Source: Clostridium thermobutyricum (GTDB lineage: Bacteria > Bacillota > Clostridia > Ch29). Taken from it: 64,000 nucleotides of DNA. The notes beneath the pieces were generated by a model that saw nothing but the letters and a program-made list of their open reading frames with translations, had not been told where the DNA came from and did not search any database. The stretch lies in the NCBI GenBank assembly GCA_016842005.1, contig JAENYD010000005.1, positions 1-64,000 of the forward strand. Reading direction: 5' to 3'. Every line of letters begins with the position of its first letter. The stretch's first letter is position 1. Shown here piece after piece: positions 8,487-18,670 of the stretch. Both the position numbers and the translations under genes were made by a program.

Positions 8487-10013
8487 ATGCTGTCTAAAAT
8501 CCATAGCTGCTGTTTATGCGGCATGAACGGGATCACCGTTGAAATTGAAACATTTATTACTACAGGGCTTCCGGCTTTCAATATTGTGGGGCTGCCGGAC
8601 ACTGCGGTGAACGAGTCCAGGGAGAGGGTAAGGTCGGCAGTCAAGAACTGCGGCCTTGAATTTCCTCCCAGAAGGATAACGGTTAACATGGCTCCCGCCG
8701 ACGTAAGGAAAGAGGGTACATACTATGACCTGCCCATTGCCCTGGGGATTTTGCTGTCTTCCGGGCAGATTTGCTGGAAGCTGGATGGATATGATGTGGC
8801 TTTTATCGGAGAACTGTCCCTTGGAGGCGACGTTAAACCGATAGATGGTATTTTGCCTATGGCCATATCATTGAAAGAGCTGGGGTTTGAAAAACTGGTT
8901 TTACCCGAAGAAAATGCCCCTGAAGCTTCCATGGTGGACGGCATTCAGGTATACGGCATAAGAACGCTCAAACAGGCTGTTGAATATATCAGCGGTCAGC
9001 GACAGTTAACGCCCCATATCAGAGAAGGGACTACAGCACAGACGGTTGAAAAGAGAGAGGATTTCAGTGATGTGAAAGGACAGGAAACGGCAAAGAGGGC
9101 ACTGGAGATAGCCGCTGCCGGTATGCATAATATTATAATGATTGGCCCGCCCGGGTCGGGGAAGACCATGCTTGCAAGGAGGCTGCCCACTATACTGCCC
9201 CCCCTGTCCCGGGAACAGGCCATGGAAGTTACCAAGATATACAGTATCGCCGGGGAATTGAAGGGAAGGCCGGCAGTCTTTCAGCCGCCCTTTCGGGCAC
9301 CTCATCATAACATTTCAGCCGCTTCCCTGGTTGGGGGAGGCAAGATACCCAGGCCCGGAGAAATAAGTCTTGCCCACCACGGGGTCCTCTTCCTGGATGA
9401 AATGCCTGAATTCCCGCGAAAGTCCCTGGAATCTCTCAGGCAGCCTATGGAGGATGAGATGATTACTGTTTCCAGGGTTAATGCTACATATTCGTATCCT
9501 TCCAAGTTCTTGCTTGTGGGCAGTGCCAACCCGTGTCCCTGCGGCTATCTGGGAGATGCAAAGAGGGAATGCAGGTGCTCTCCCCACGAAATAAGGAGAT
9601 ATTTTGGCAGGATATCAGGACCGCTGCTGGACAGGATTGACCTGCAGGTAGAAATCCGAAGGGTTGATTTTGAGGACTTCGACAGAAACCGGACAGGGGA
9701 TTCCTCGGCAGAAATCGGTAAAAGAGTAATCAAGGCAAGGAAAATCCAATATAATAGGTTCAGAGGAAAGGGGATATCGTATAATTCCCAGTTGACACCC
9801 CGGGATATGGACATTTACTGTGCCATAACCGGCGAACAGAGGGATTTCCTTAACAGGGCCTACGAAAGGCTGCACCTGAGCGCCAGGGGATATTACAAGG
9901 TACTCAAGGTTGCCAGGACTATAGCCGACCTTGCGGAGAGAGAGGCAATGCAAATCTCGGATATTGCAGAAGCCCTTCAATATAGAAATTTTTATTTAAG
10001 GGATGATATGTAA
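8487..10013 (+). CDS. comM: YifB/ComM family Mg-chelatase-like AAA ATPase
   Basis: FNIVGLPDTAVNESRERVRSA, GPPGSGKTMLARRLP, LFLDEMPEF. Confidence 0.95.
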   Translation: MLSKIHSCCLCGMNGITVEIETFITTGLPAFNIVGLPDTAVNESRERVRSAVKNCGLEFPPRRITVNMAPADVRKEGTYYDLPIALGILLSSGQICWKLDGYDVAFIGELSLGGDVKPIDGILPMAISLKELGFEKLVLPEENAPEASMVDGIQVYGIRTLKQAVEYISGQRQLTPHIREGTTAQTVEKREDFSDVKGQETAKRALEIAAAGMHNIIMIGPPGSGKTMLARRLPTILPPLSREQAMEVTKIYSIAGELKGRPAVFQPPFRAPHHNISAASLVGGGKIPRPGEISLAHHGVLFLDEMPEFPRKSLESLRQPMEDEMITVSRVNATYSYPSKFLLVGSANPCPCGYLGDAKRECRCSPHEIRRYFGRISGPLLDRIDLQVEIRRVDFEDFDRNRTGDSSAEIGKRVIKARKIQYNRFRGKGISYNSQLTPRDMDIYCAITGEQRDFLNRAYERLHLSARGYYKVLKVARTIADLAEREAMQISDIAEALQYRNFYLRDDM

Positions 10014-11104
10014 TGAAGCAGGACAAATATTTAATCTGGCTGGCCGGTGTAAAGAAAATCGGACCCGTCAGGATGAAGCGGCTCCTTGAGCATTTCGGCT
10101 CGGCAAAGGCCGTATGGGAGGCAAAACCCCATGAACTGCTCAAAATTGAAGGAATAAATAAAGAGTTGTGTCATAACATAATATCTAGCAGGAAAGAAGA
10201 TAAACTGGAAACCTATTTAAATAACTTAACAAAATTTGGCGTAATGACAATCGATATCAATTCGGGGTTTTACCCGGAACTTCTGAAGGAGACATATACC
10301 CCGCCGTATCTGCTGTACCTGAAGGGTGATATAAATATTCTTAAAGGTAACTGCATTGCGATTGTGGGTTCCAGGAATGCCAGCTACTACGGAAAAAAAG
10401 TGGCCTTTAAACTGGCCGGCCAGCTTGCAAGACGGGGCTTTGTGATAGTAAGCGGTCTTGCCAGCGGGATTGACAGCTATGCCCACAAAGGGGCCCTCTC
10501 GGTAGGAGGGAAAACCATTGCAGTGCTGGGAAACGGACTGGATGTGGTATATCCCAGAGAAAACTATTCTTTAATGAAGGAAATTTTCCGTAGCGGGTTA
10601 ATGCTCAGCGAATATCCACTGGGAACAAGCCCCCTTAGAGGAAATTTTCCTGCCCGGAACAGGATTATAAGCGGGTTGTCCTTGGGAACAGTTGTGGTGG
10701 AAGCTTCGGAACGCAGCGGGGCGCTGATTACTGCTGATTTCGCCCTGGAACAGAACAGGGAAGTGTTTGCGGTTCCGGGTAATATCAACAGTCCCACCAG
10801 TGTAGGTGCCAACATGCTTATAAAACAGGGAGCCAAAATAGTAAACTCGGTTGAAGATGTACTGGAGGAACTCCCGGTAAATGTTGGGACTAAAAAAATC
10901 CCAAAGGGTGATTCAGACGGAAAAACCGGAACAAAATCAGAAGGAAAAGTTCTGAATTTTATCGGCTGGCAGCCCATACACATTGAAGACCTTCAGAAAG
11001 AAACCGGACTGCAGGCCGGGGAACTTAACGCTTTCCTGGCACGTCTGGAAGTGGATGGGAGCATAGAGAGGCTGCCTGGCAATTATTATGTCTTAAAGGA
11101 ATAG
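10013..11104 (+). CDS. dprA: DNA processing protein DprA
   Basis: IAIVGSRNASYYG, GLASGIDSYAHKGAL, NRIISGLS, ALEQNREVFAVPGN. Confidence 0.96.
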   Translation: MKQDKYLIWLAGVKKIGPVRMKRLLEHFGSAKAVWEAKPHELLKIEGINKELCHNIISSRKEDKLETYLNNLTKFGVMTIDINSGFYPELLKETYTPPYLLYLKGDINILKGNCIAIVGSRNASYYGKKVAFKLAGQLARRGFVIVSGLASGIDSYAHKGALSVGGKTIAVLGNGLDVVYPRENYSLMKEIFRSGLMLSEYPLGTSPLRGNFPARNRIISGLSLGTVVVEASERSGALITADFALEQNREVFAVPGNINSPTSVGANMLIKQGAKIVNSVEDVLEELPVNVGTKKIPKGDSDGKTGTKSEGKVLNFIGWQPIHIEDLQKETGLQAGELNAFLARLEVDGSIERLPGNYYVLKE

Positions 11105-11118
11105 CGGAGGTGAAACAA

Positions 11119-13188
11119 ATGGCAAAATACCTTGTAATTGTGGAATCACCGGCAAAGGCAAAAACCATTAAAAAATTCCTGGGAAAAGGTTATAAAGTCG
11201 AGGCTTCCATGGGTCATGTAAGGGACCTCCCCAAAAGCCAGATGGGCGTCGATATTGAAAACCGGTTTGAGCCTAAATACATCACCATTAGAGGTAAGGG
11301 TCCTGTGTTAAGCAAAATCAGAAAAATGGCCAGAGATGCGGACAAAGTATTTCTGGCTACCGACCCGGATAGAGAAGGAGAGGCCATATCATGGCATCTG
11401 ACGCATATACTGGACATAGACGACCATTCGCCGTGCAGGATTGAATTCAATGAGATAACCCGTGATGCAATAAAAAAGGCCATTAAGACGCCGAGACCCA
11501 TCAATGAAAAACTGGTTAACGCCCAGCAGGCACGGCGCATTGTTGACAGGCTTGTTGGTTATAAAATAAGTCCTCTGCTGTGGAAAAAAGTCAGGAAGGG
11601 TTTAAGTGCCGGAAGGGTGCAATCTGTATCTTTGCGTTTGATTTGTGACAGGGAAGACGAGATTGAGAATTTTGTGCCGGAAGAGTACTGGACCATAACG
11701 GCCCATCTCAGGAGAAAAGGTGAAAATAAGACCTTCGAGGCTGAGCTCCATTCGTTTAAAGGGAAAAAAATATCCATAAAGACAAAACAGCAGGTGGAGG
11801 ATATAATAGCCCGGATAAAGGGCCGGCCTTTTACAGTCAGCCGGATAAACAAGGGGACAAAGACAAGAAGCCCTTCCCCTCCCTATACCACCAGCAGTCT
11901 CCAGCAGGATGCCTATAATAAACTGGGATTCAGCGCAAAAAGAACCATGATTACCGCCCAGCAGCTTTATGAAGGTATTGATATAAAAGGAGAAGGGTCT
12001 GTGGGACTGGTAACCTATATACGAACGGATTCAACACGGGTCTCGGATGAAGCGATGAAACAGGTACGGGACCTGATTGAAGAGAAATGGGGAGAAGGCT
12101 ATCTCCCCGAAAAACCCAGAATATATAAAGGCAAAAAAGGTGCGCAGGATGCCCACGAAGCAATAAGGCCGACATCGGCTAACAGGCACCCGGACAATAT
12201 CAAAGGGTCTCTCAAGCCGGACCAGTACAAGCTTTACAGGCTAATATGGCAGCGTTTTGTTGCCAGCCAGATGACAAATGCACGGTATGACACTCTGACT
12301 GTAAATATTGAGAACGGTGATTATACCTTCAGGGCAAGCGGGTCCAAACTGGTATATAAGGGATTTTTGGAAGTATTTAAAGATGATAAAGATGATAAGA
12401 AAGAGAGGGACATTCCGTTGCTCAACGAAGGGGAAGTCCTCAATGTGAAAAAACTGGCGGACAAACAGCACTTTACACAGCCTCCCGCCAGGTATACCGA
12501 GGCATCCCTGATAAAAACCCTGGAAGAAGAGGGGATTGGACGGCCCAGTACCTATGCGCCGATAATATCCACAATTATTCAAAGGGGATATGTGGAGAGG
12601 GAAAAGAAGTCACTGAAGCCGACCTATCTCGGTGGAGTGGTAAACGGCGTTATGAAGGAGTACTTTAAGGATATAGTGGACATAGATTTTACTGCAGAAA
12701 TGGAAAAAAAGCTTGATGAAATTGAAGACGAGGGGATTGACTGGAAAAAAGTGGTGGAAGAATTTTATCAGCCTCTGGAACACATGGTTCAATTCGCAGA
12801 AGGGGAAATGGCCAAAATAGCCATAGAAGAAAAGGAAACCGATGTGGTATGCGAAAAATGCGGACGGAACATGGTTGTCAAGCACGGCAGATATGGAAAA
12901 TTTCTGGCATGTCCCGGGTTCCCCGAGTGCAGAAATACAAAACCTTATCTGGAAAAAACCGGTGCGAACTGCCCCAGGTGCGGGGGAGATATTGTCATCA
13001 GGAAAACCAGGAAAAAGCGGTCATTTTTCGGGTGTATCAACTATCCGGAGTGTGAGTTTGTTACCTGGGATAAACCAATCGGGGAAAAGTGCCCGGAGTG
13101 TGGAAACAATCTGGCGGAAAGAAATAACAGGGGCAGAAGGGAGATTGTATGTCTGAACGAGGAATGCGGTTATACAAGAAAAAGATGA
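11119..13188 (+). CDS. topA: DNA topoisomerase I
   Basis: [19 protein letters not shown], Toprim [16 protein letters not shown], three C-terminal Cys4 zinc ribbons. Confidence 0.98.
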   Translation: MAKYLVIVESPAKAKTIKKFLGKGYKVEASMGHVRDLPKSQMGVDIENRFEPKYITIRGKGPVLSKIRKMARDADKVFLATDPDREGEAISWHLTHILDIDDHSPCRIEFNEITRDAIKKAIKTPRPINEKLVNAQQARRIVDRLVGYKISPLLWKKVRKGLSAGRVQSVSLRLICDREDEIENFVPEEYWTITAHLRRKGENKTFEAELHSFKGKKISIKTKQQVEDIIARIKGRPFTVSRINKGTKTRSPSPPYTTSSLQQDAYNKLGFSAKRTMITAQQLYEGIDIKGEGSVGLVTYIRTDSTRVSDEAMKQVRDLIEEKWGEGYLPEKPRIYKGKKGAQDAHEAIRPTSANRHPDNIKGSLKPDQYKLYRLIWQRFVASQMTNARYDTLTVNIENGDYTFRASGSKLVYKGFLEVFKDDKDDKKERDIPLLNEGEVLNVKKLADKQHFTQPPARYTEASLIKTLEEEGIGRPSTYAPIISTIIQRGYVEREKKSLKPTYLGGVVNGVMKEYFKDIVDIDFTAEMEKKLDEIEDEGIDWKKVVEEFYQPLEHMVQFAEGEMAKIAIEEKETDVVCEKCGRNMVVKHGRYGKFLACPGFPECRNTKPYLEKTGANCPRCGGDIVIRKTRKKRSFFGCINYPECEFVTWDKPIGEKCPECGNNLAERNNRGRREIVCLNEECGYTRKR

Positions 13189-13204
13189 AGAGCAGGTGCT
13201 TGTT

Positions 13205-14503
13205 ATGGATGCAGTAAAGGTAATAGGAGGGGGACTGGCAGGAAGTGAAGCGGCATGGCAGCTTGCCCTCAGAGGAATGGAAGTACAACTGTACGAGATG
13301 CGGCCTGAAAAATTTACCCCGGCCCATCATACCGCCCATTTCGCCGAACTGGTCTGCAGCAATTCGTTTCGTTCAGTAGGCATGGAAAACGCTGCAGGGC
13401 TGTTAAAAGAAGAGATGAGGCAGCTGGGTTCCCTGATAATGGAATGTGCGGACAGGAACAGGGTTCCGGCGGGAGGGGCCCTGGCGGTCGACAGGGAAAG
13501 CTTCTCGGGAGAGGTAACTGCCAGGTTGCATGGACACCCGAAGATTACCATTATCCATGAAGAAGTGGAGGCGATTCCGGACGGTAATGTTGTAATTGCA
13601 TCCGGACCGCTGACGTCAGAACCCCTGACTGAAAGCATAAAGAAGACCGTAAATGCAGGGTGCCTTTATTTTTATGATGCTGCTGCGCCTATAATTACCT
13701 ATGAATCCATAAATAAAGACATTGCATTCAGGGCCTCAAGATACGGAAAAGGAGGAGCCCATTACCTTAACTGTCCCATGAATGAAGCTGAATATGACAG
13801 GTTCTGGACCGAACTTGTAAATGCAGAGGTATCCCCCCTGAAGCCCTTTGAGAACTTGAAAGTATTTGAAGGGTGCATGCCTGTGGAAGTAATGGCCGGA
13901 AGAGGCAGGAATACGTTGATTTTTGGTCCTTTGAAACCGGTCGGATTAATTGACCCCCGTACAGGGAAAAGGCCCTTCGCAGTTGTTCAATTGAGGCAGG
14001 ATAACAAAGAAGGTTCCTTATATAATATGGTTGGATTCCAGACCAACTTGAAGTGGGGGGAACAGAGAAGGGTGTTCAGCATGATACCCGGCCTTGAAAA
14101 AGCGGAGTTTGTGAGGTACGGCGTTATGCATCGCAATACGTATATAAATTCTCCCCGGGTCCTTAATGCCACACTGCAGTCACGGCTCAACCCCAGGCTT
14201 TTTTTTGCAGGACAGATTACAGGAGTGGAGGGATATATCGAATCTGCTGCAACAGGTATTGTGGCGGGTATCAATATGTACAGGGTTTTAAAGAATAAAG
14301 CCCCTGTGATATTACCGAGAGAAACAGCAATCGGCGCCCTTCTCAGTTATATATCCGATGAAAGCATAAGTTCCTTTCAACCAATGCATGTGAATTTCGG
14401 CATTATGCCCCCTCTGGAGGGAAAAATCCGGGATAAAAAGAAAAGAAATCAGAGGTTATCGGCCAGAGCGCTGGAAATGATAAAAACTATAGATTTAAGG
14501 TGA
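13205..14503 (+). CDS. trmFO: Folate-dependent tRNA-U54 methyltransferase TrmFO
   Basis: [39 protein letters not shown]. Confidence 0.96.
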   Translation: MDAVKVIGGGLAGSEAAWQLALRGMEVQLYEMRPEKFTPAHHTAHFAELVCSNSFRSVGMENAAGLLKEEMRQLGSLIMECADRNRVPAGGALAVDRESFSGEVTARLHGHPKITIIHEEVEAIPDGNVVIASGPLTSEPLTESIKKTVNAGCLYFYDAAAPIITYESINKDIAFRASRYGKGGAHYLNCPMNEAEYDRFWTELVNAEVSPLKPFENLKVFEGCMPVEVMAGRGRNTLIFGPLKPVGLIDPRTGKRPFAVVQLRQDNKEGSLYNMVGFQTNLKWGEQRRVFSMIPGLEKAEFVRYGVMHRNTYINSPRVLNATLQSRLNPRLFFAGQITGVEGYIESAATGIVAGINMYRVLKNKAPVILPRETAIGALLSYISDESISSFQPMHVNFGIMPPLEGKIRDKKKRNQRLSARALEMIKTIDLR

Positions 14504-14645
14504 AAAATTGTTGTATTTTTTTGAATTTTGTGTTAATATCATTTAGCCATAGTTTTATTAAATATGTATATAATGCTTTTGGTAGGCAATCGGATATGTA
14601 CCGTTTACCCGTGACATGTTTTATACATAGAAGGTGGTGTGTATA

Positions 14646-15176
14646 GTGATTAAAGGTACTACTATAGTGGCAGTGAGGAAGGAAGGGCAGGCAGCCATTG
14701 CCGGTGACGGACAGGTAACCATTGGAGAAAACACTGTTATGAAACATACGGCTAAAAAAGTGAGAAAGATATATGATGATAAAGTCCTTATAGGATTTGC
14801 CGGTTCTGTAGCGGACGCCCTGACACTTACCGAGAAATTCGAGAGGAAACTTGAACAATACGGAGGAAATCTCAGAAGGGCTGCGGTGGAGCTTGCCCGG
14901 GACTGGAGAACAGATAGGGTGCTGAGGAGACTGGAGGCCATGCTTATTGCCCTTGACAAAGATTATCTGCTGGTTATTTCGGGAAATGGAGAGGTTATCG
15001 AGCCTGATGACAATATTGCCTCTGTGGGTTCCGGAGGGGCCTATGCCCTTGCAGCCGCAAAAGCGCTGTATCATAATACCAGTCTGAGTGCGAAAGAGAT
15101 TGCGGAAAATGCATTGAGGATTGCGGCCTCTATATGCGTTTACACTAATGACAATATAACAGTATTGGAATTGTAA
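14646..15176 (+). CDS. hslV: HslV (ClpQ) protease subunit
   Basis: [23 protein letters not shown]; followed by hslU; GTG 14646 is best placed relative to AAGGTGGTG. Confidence 0.95.
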   Translation: MIKGTTIVAVRKEGQAAIAGDGQVTIGENTVMKHTAKKVRKIYDDKVLIGFAGSVADALTLTEKFERKLEQYGGNLRRAAVELARDWRTDRVLRRLEAMLIALDKDYLLVISGNGEVIEPDDNIASVGSGGAYALAAAKALYHNTSLSAKEIAENALRIAASICVYTNDNITVLEL

Positions 15177-15180
15177 AGAG

Positions 15181-16590
15181 GTGATGGTAGCTGTGAATGA
15201 GTTAACCCCGGTGCAGATTGTGAAGGAACTGGATAAGTATATCATCGGACAGGATAAGGCGAAAAAATCAGTGGCCGTAGCCCTGAGAAACAGGTACAGA
15301 AGAAAACAATTGCCTGAAGAACTGCAGGAGGAGATAAAACCCAAAAATATTCTGATGATAGGTCCCACCGGTGTGGGAAAAACAGAAATAGCCAGAAGGC
15401 TGGCCAGACTGGTTAATGCCCCCTTTGTAAAGGTTGAGGCAACAAAGTTTACTGAAGTGGGATATGTAGGCAGGGACGTGGATTCAATGGTAAGGGACCT
15501 TGTCGAAACATCCATAAGGATGGTCAAGAATCATGAACTGAAGGAAGTACAGAACAGGGCGGAAAAATTGGCGGAGGACAGGATAGTTGAAATCCTTGCG
15601 CCTTACCCCAGAAAAGCGTCTTCTTTTAAAAACCCCTTCGAAGCATTGTTCGGCAACGGGGGAAAGTCGGTACAGGATGAGAACATCGAAACCAAAGACT
15701 ATGAAAACATTGAGGAAGAGAGAAGAATTATCCGCTCCAAACTTAAAATAGGCGAGCTGGAGGAAGAGGTTATTGAGATAGAAGTGGAAGACAAAGGCGA
15801 TGGAGCAGTACAATTCTTTACCGGTCTGGGAGCCGAAGAGATGAGTATAAACTTTCAGGACCTCTTTGGGGGTGTTTTCCCGGGCAGAAAGAAAAAGAGA
15901 AAGGTAACGGTGAAAGAAGCAAGGAAAATTCTTACGCAGGAAGAAGCCAATAAGCTTATAGACATGGACCAGGTAATATCAGGCGCTATCAGCAACGCAG
16001 AACAGAGAGGTATAATTTTCCTTGATGAGATAGATAAAATAGCCAGCAGGGACTTTAGAGGAGGTCCGGATGTATCCCGGGAGGGGGTCCAGAGGGATAT
16101 ACTTCCCCTTGTGGAGGGAAGTACGGTAATGACCAAGTACGGTCCTGTAAAGACCGATCATATATTGTTTATTGCAGCCGGGGCGTTCCATATTTCAAAA
16201 CCCTCGGATTTAATCCCGGAACTCCAGGGACGGTTCCCGATCAGGGTGGAACTGGATAACCTCACAGAAGAAGACTTCAAGAGAATACTTACCCAGCCTA
16301 AAAATGCCATAATCAAACAGTATATTGCTCTTCTGGAGACCGAAAACATTAAAATAACAGTCCAAGACAGTGCAATAGAGCAATTGGCCCACATAGCATA
16401 TGCGCTTAACGAATCAGACGAGAATATAGGAGCAAGAAGACTCCATACAATTGTTGAGAAATTGTTCGAAGAGATATCATATTCAGCAGCCACAATGGAG
16501 AACAGTGAAGTGGACATTGATGATGCATACGTGAAGGAACAGCTGAAGGACCTTATCAGGGAGAAGGATATAAACAAGTTTATACTATAA
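15181..16590 (+). CDS. hslU: HslU (ClpY) ATPase subunit
   Basis: [52 protein letters not shown]. Confidence 0.98.
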   Translation: MMVAVNELTPVQIVKELDKYIIGQDKAKKSVAVALRNRYRRKQLPEELQEEIKPKNILMIGPTGVGKTEIARRLARLVNAPFVKVEATKFTEVGYVGRDVDSMVRDLVETSIRMVKNHELKEVQNRAEKLAEDRIVEILAPYPRKASSFKNPFEALFGNGGKSVQDENIETKDYENIEEERRIIRSKLKIGELEEEVIEIEVEDKGDGAVQFFTGLGAEEMSINFQDLFGGVFPGRKKKRKVTVKEARKILTQEEANKLIDMDQVISGAISNAEQRGIIFLDEIDKIASRDFRGGPDVSREGVQRDILPLVEGSTVMTKYGPVKTDHILFIAAGAFHISKPSDLIPELQGRFPIRVELDNLTEEDFKRILTQPKNAIIKQYIALLETENIKITVQDSAIEQLAHIAYALNESDENIGARRLHTIVEKLFEEISYSAATMENSEVDIDDAYVKEQLKDLIREKDINKFIL

Positions 16591-16612
16591 TGCGTTACGA
16601 GGAGGATAAATA

Positions 16613-17398
16613 ATGAGCCACACTGTACTGGAAAAAATGAGAAAGATAAACAAGATACTGCAAAGACAGGCAAACCGCCCTATTAATTTCTATGAGCTGA
16701 GCAGTGTCCTTAGTAAAATTCTCTATGCCAATATATATGTGGTCGGTACAAACGGTCATGTGCTCGGTTTCGGCCTGACAGAAGGTTACAACTGCAATGT
16801 GGTGGTGGAAGAAATCCTTGAAGGGAAAAAGCTCCCCGAAAAATTAAATCAGGAACTGCTTGATGTACAGGAAACCAAAGTGAATGTCATAAACAATGAA
16901 CATGACTGCATTATAGATTCTGATATTCGCTGCCCTTACAGTGAAAGGTATAATGTATTTATACCTATAAACGGAGGCGGAGAGAGGCTGGGAACTCTGA
17001 TCCTGTCGAGGTCCCATGACGAATTCAATGATGAGGATGTTGTCCTGGGTGAACACAGTGCCACCGTGGTAGCCCTTGAGATACTGTATTCGGTAAGTCA
17101 TAAGAAAGAGGAAGAGGCAAGGGAAAAGGCAGTTGTCCAGATGGCCATAGGCACCCTCTCATACTCTGAACTGGAGGCAATGGAGCATATTTTCAGAGAA
17201 TTAAACGGAAAAGAGGGACTGCTGGTAGCCAGCAAGATTGCCGACAGGGTAGGAATAACCCGTTCGGTTATTGTAAATGCCCTCAGGAAATTCGAGAGCG
17301 CCGGTGTTATTGAGTCCAGGTCACTGGGTATGAAAGGGACATACATCAAGGTTTTGAACAACAAACTCATTGATGAACTGAAAAAATTCAGAACGTGA
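16613..17398 (+). CDS. codY: GTP/BCAA-sensing repressor CodY
   Basis: N-terminal GAF-like region; C-terminal winged HTH KIADRVGITRSVIVNALRKFESAGVIESRSLGMKGTYIKV. Confidence 0.97.
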   Translation: MSHTVLEKMRKINKILQRQANRPINFYELSSVLSKILYANIYVVGTNGHVLGFGLTEGYNCNVVVEEILEGKKLPEKLNQELLDVQETKVNVINNEHDCIIDSDIRCPYSERYNVFIPINGGGERLGTLILSRSHDEFNDEDVVLGEHSATVVALEILYSVSHKKEEEAREKAVVQMAIGTLSYSELEAMEHIFRELNGKEGLLVASKIADRVGITRSVIVNALRKFESAGVIESRSLGMKGTYIKVLNNKLIDELKKFRT

Positions 17399-17429
17399 TT
17401 TAAAAACTATATTAAATTAATGCAAAAAA

Positions 17430-17458
17430 GGAGGATTATGTTAAGATTTGTAGAATTC
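17430..17458 (+). promoter_or_regulatory. Candidate sigma-H-type promoter upstream of the riboswitch
   Basis: GGAGGATTA (17430-17438), 11 nt spacer, GTAGAATTC (17450-17458); fits RnAGGAwww-N11/12-RnnGAATww except the last position. Confidence 0.4.
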
Positions 17459-17473
17459 TAAAAATAATGAAAT

Positions 17474-17565
17474 CCGATAAGGGCAAACCCATCTAAAGAT
17501 GGGGACGCAAAGCCACGGGCCTAAGGAGGTTAATGACTACCACTATGGCAGCCGGGTTGCCGGAA
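17474..17565 (+). ncRNA. Cyclic di-GMP-I (GEMM-I) riboswitch aptamer
   Basis: AGGGCAAACCC-ATCTAAAGAT-GGGGACGCAAAGCC-ACGGGCCTAA...GGCAGCCGGGTTGCC matches GEMM-I conserved core; P1 UCCG (17474-17477)/CGGA (17562-17565). Confidence 0.93.
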
Positions 17566-17582
17566 AGAAGGCTTATTATTTG

Positions 17583-17619
17583 CTGCTTCGCCGGTTATCG
17601 CGGCGATGCAGTTTTTTTT
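17583..17619 (+). terminator. Riboswitch expression-platform intrinsic terminator
   Basis: CTGCTTCGCCG (17583-17593)/CGGCGATGCAG (17601-17611), one T-T mismatch, then 8 T. Confidence 0.9.
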
Positions 17620-17702
17620 GGCTTCTGGGGGCATATACATCCATATAGACCTAAATCTGCTGCTGATTAAAAAAATCGAATAATTTGCTTAACCTTGAAG
17701 GA

Positions 17703-17747
17703 AATTGGCAATTATTATCGAAATATTAAAAGATAATCCGGCCAATT
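17703..17747 (+). other. Second stem-loop in the flgB 5' UTR
   Basis: AATTGGC (17703-17709)/GCCAATT (17741-17747) with inner ATTATC (17714-17719)/GATAAT (17732-17737). Confidence 0.45.
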
Positions 17748-17796
17748 GAGGATGAATATAGCTTACATGCTTTTAATAGGCGGAGGTGGTTATTTT

Positions 17797-18204
17797 ATGA
17801 AAGGAGAGTTAAACAGTATTTCCATACTGAGAAAGGCGCTGGATGCTGCATGGCTCAGAAATCAGGCAATCTCCAATAATATATCCAATGTGGATACGCC
17901 TAATTACAAGGCCTACAGAGTGAAGTTTGAAGATATGTTGAAGGATGCCGTGGAAAACAGAAGTATTCAGGGATACAGAACAAACAAGAAGCATATTCCT
18001 GTTGGAGGCGGCAGACTGGACAACGTTAAACCGGTGGTTTCACGGGTAAACAATACCAGTACCCGGGAAGACGGAAATAATGTAGATATAGATACTGAAA
18101 TGGCCAACCTGGTTAAAAATAATATTATGTACCAGGCACTGGCAGACCAGATATCCGGGAAATTTGAAAGGCTCAAGAATGTTATTAATGGAGGCGGGAG
18201 GTAG
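17797..18204 (+). CDS. flgB: Flagellar basal-body rod protein FlgB
   Basis: AISNNISNVDTPNYKAYRVKFEDML; first gene of flg/fli cluster. Confidence 0.96.
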   Translation: MKGELNSISILRKALDAAWLRNQAISNNISNVDTPNYKAYRVKFEDMLKDAVENRSIQGYRTNKKHIPVGGGRLDNVKPVVSRVNNTSTREDGNNVDIDTEMANLVKNNIMYQALADQISGKFERLKNVINGGGR

Positions 18205-18209
18205 ATTTT

Positions 18210-18656
18210 ATGGGAATTTTTGATGCCATAAACATAAGTGCTTCCGGATTAACTGCTCAGCGGATGAGAATGGATATTATATCCAAGAACATTGCCAACG
18301 CCAACACTACAAGGACTGATAACGGACTGCCTTACAGGCGACAGGTAGTGGTTTTTGAAGAGCATAAAAGCGATGTTCCTTTTTCGGCTTATCTCACCCG
18401 GGAGAGCAGGAGACTGATTCAGGGCGACGGTGTAAAAGTAACCGCCATCAAGGAGGATAACGGTCCTTACAAGAGGGTATACGACCCCGGTCATCCTGAT
18501 GCCGATAAGGAAGGATACGTGTTAATGCCCAATGTGGACATTGTAACTGAAATGGTGAACATGATATCCGCCACAAGGGCTTATGAGGCCAATGTTACCG
18601 TATTGAACGGCACAAAAGGAATGGCGATGAAGGCATTGGAGATTGGAAGAGGTTAG
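18210..18656 (+). CDS. flgC: Flagellar basal-body rod protein FlgC
   Basis: INISASGLTAQRMRMDIISKNIANANTTRT...YVLMPNVDIVTEMVNMI. Confidence 0.97.
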   Translation: MGIFDAINISASGLTAQRMRMDIISKNIANANTTRTDNGLPYRRQVVVFEEHKSDVPFSAYLTRESRRLIQGDGVKVTAIKEDNGPYKRVYDPGHPDADKEGYVLMPNVDIVTEMVNMISATRAYEANVTVLNGTKGMAMKALEIGRG

Positions 18657-18670
18657 GAGGGTAATAGGAG

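Noticed and set aside
12842-13156. Alternative + frame ORFs inside the topA zinc-ribbon region (12842-13156, 12849-13055)
   Set aside because: The topA frame encodes three clear Cys4 ribbons; the overlapping frames have no independent support.
13021-13188. Topoisomerase I C-terminal zinc ribbons as a separate gene or domain insertion
   Set aside because: Continuous with topA and a standard feature of bacterial topoisomerase I.
14487-15527. 346-aa antisense ORF over hslV/hslU
   Set aside because: Fully overlaps two well-conserved genes on the opposite strand; residue composition is typical of a shadow frame and no family motif is recognisable.
17459-17481. Sigma-D-like promoter TAAA...CCGATAA before flgB
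   Set aside because: Spacer is only about 12 nt instead of ~15, and CCGATAA overlaps the riboswitch P1 strand.
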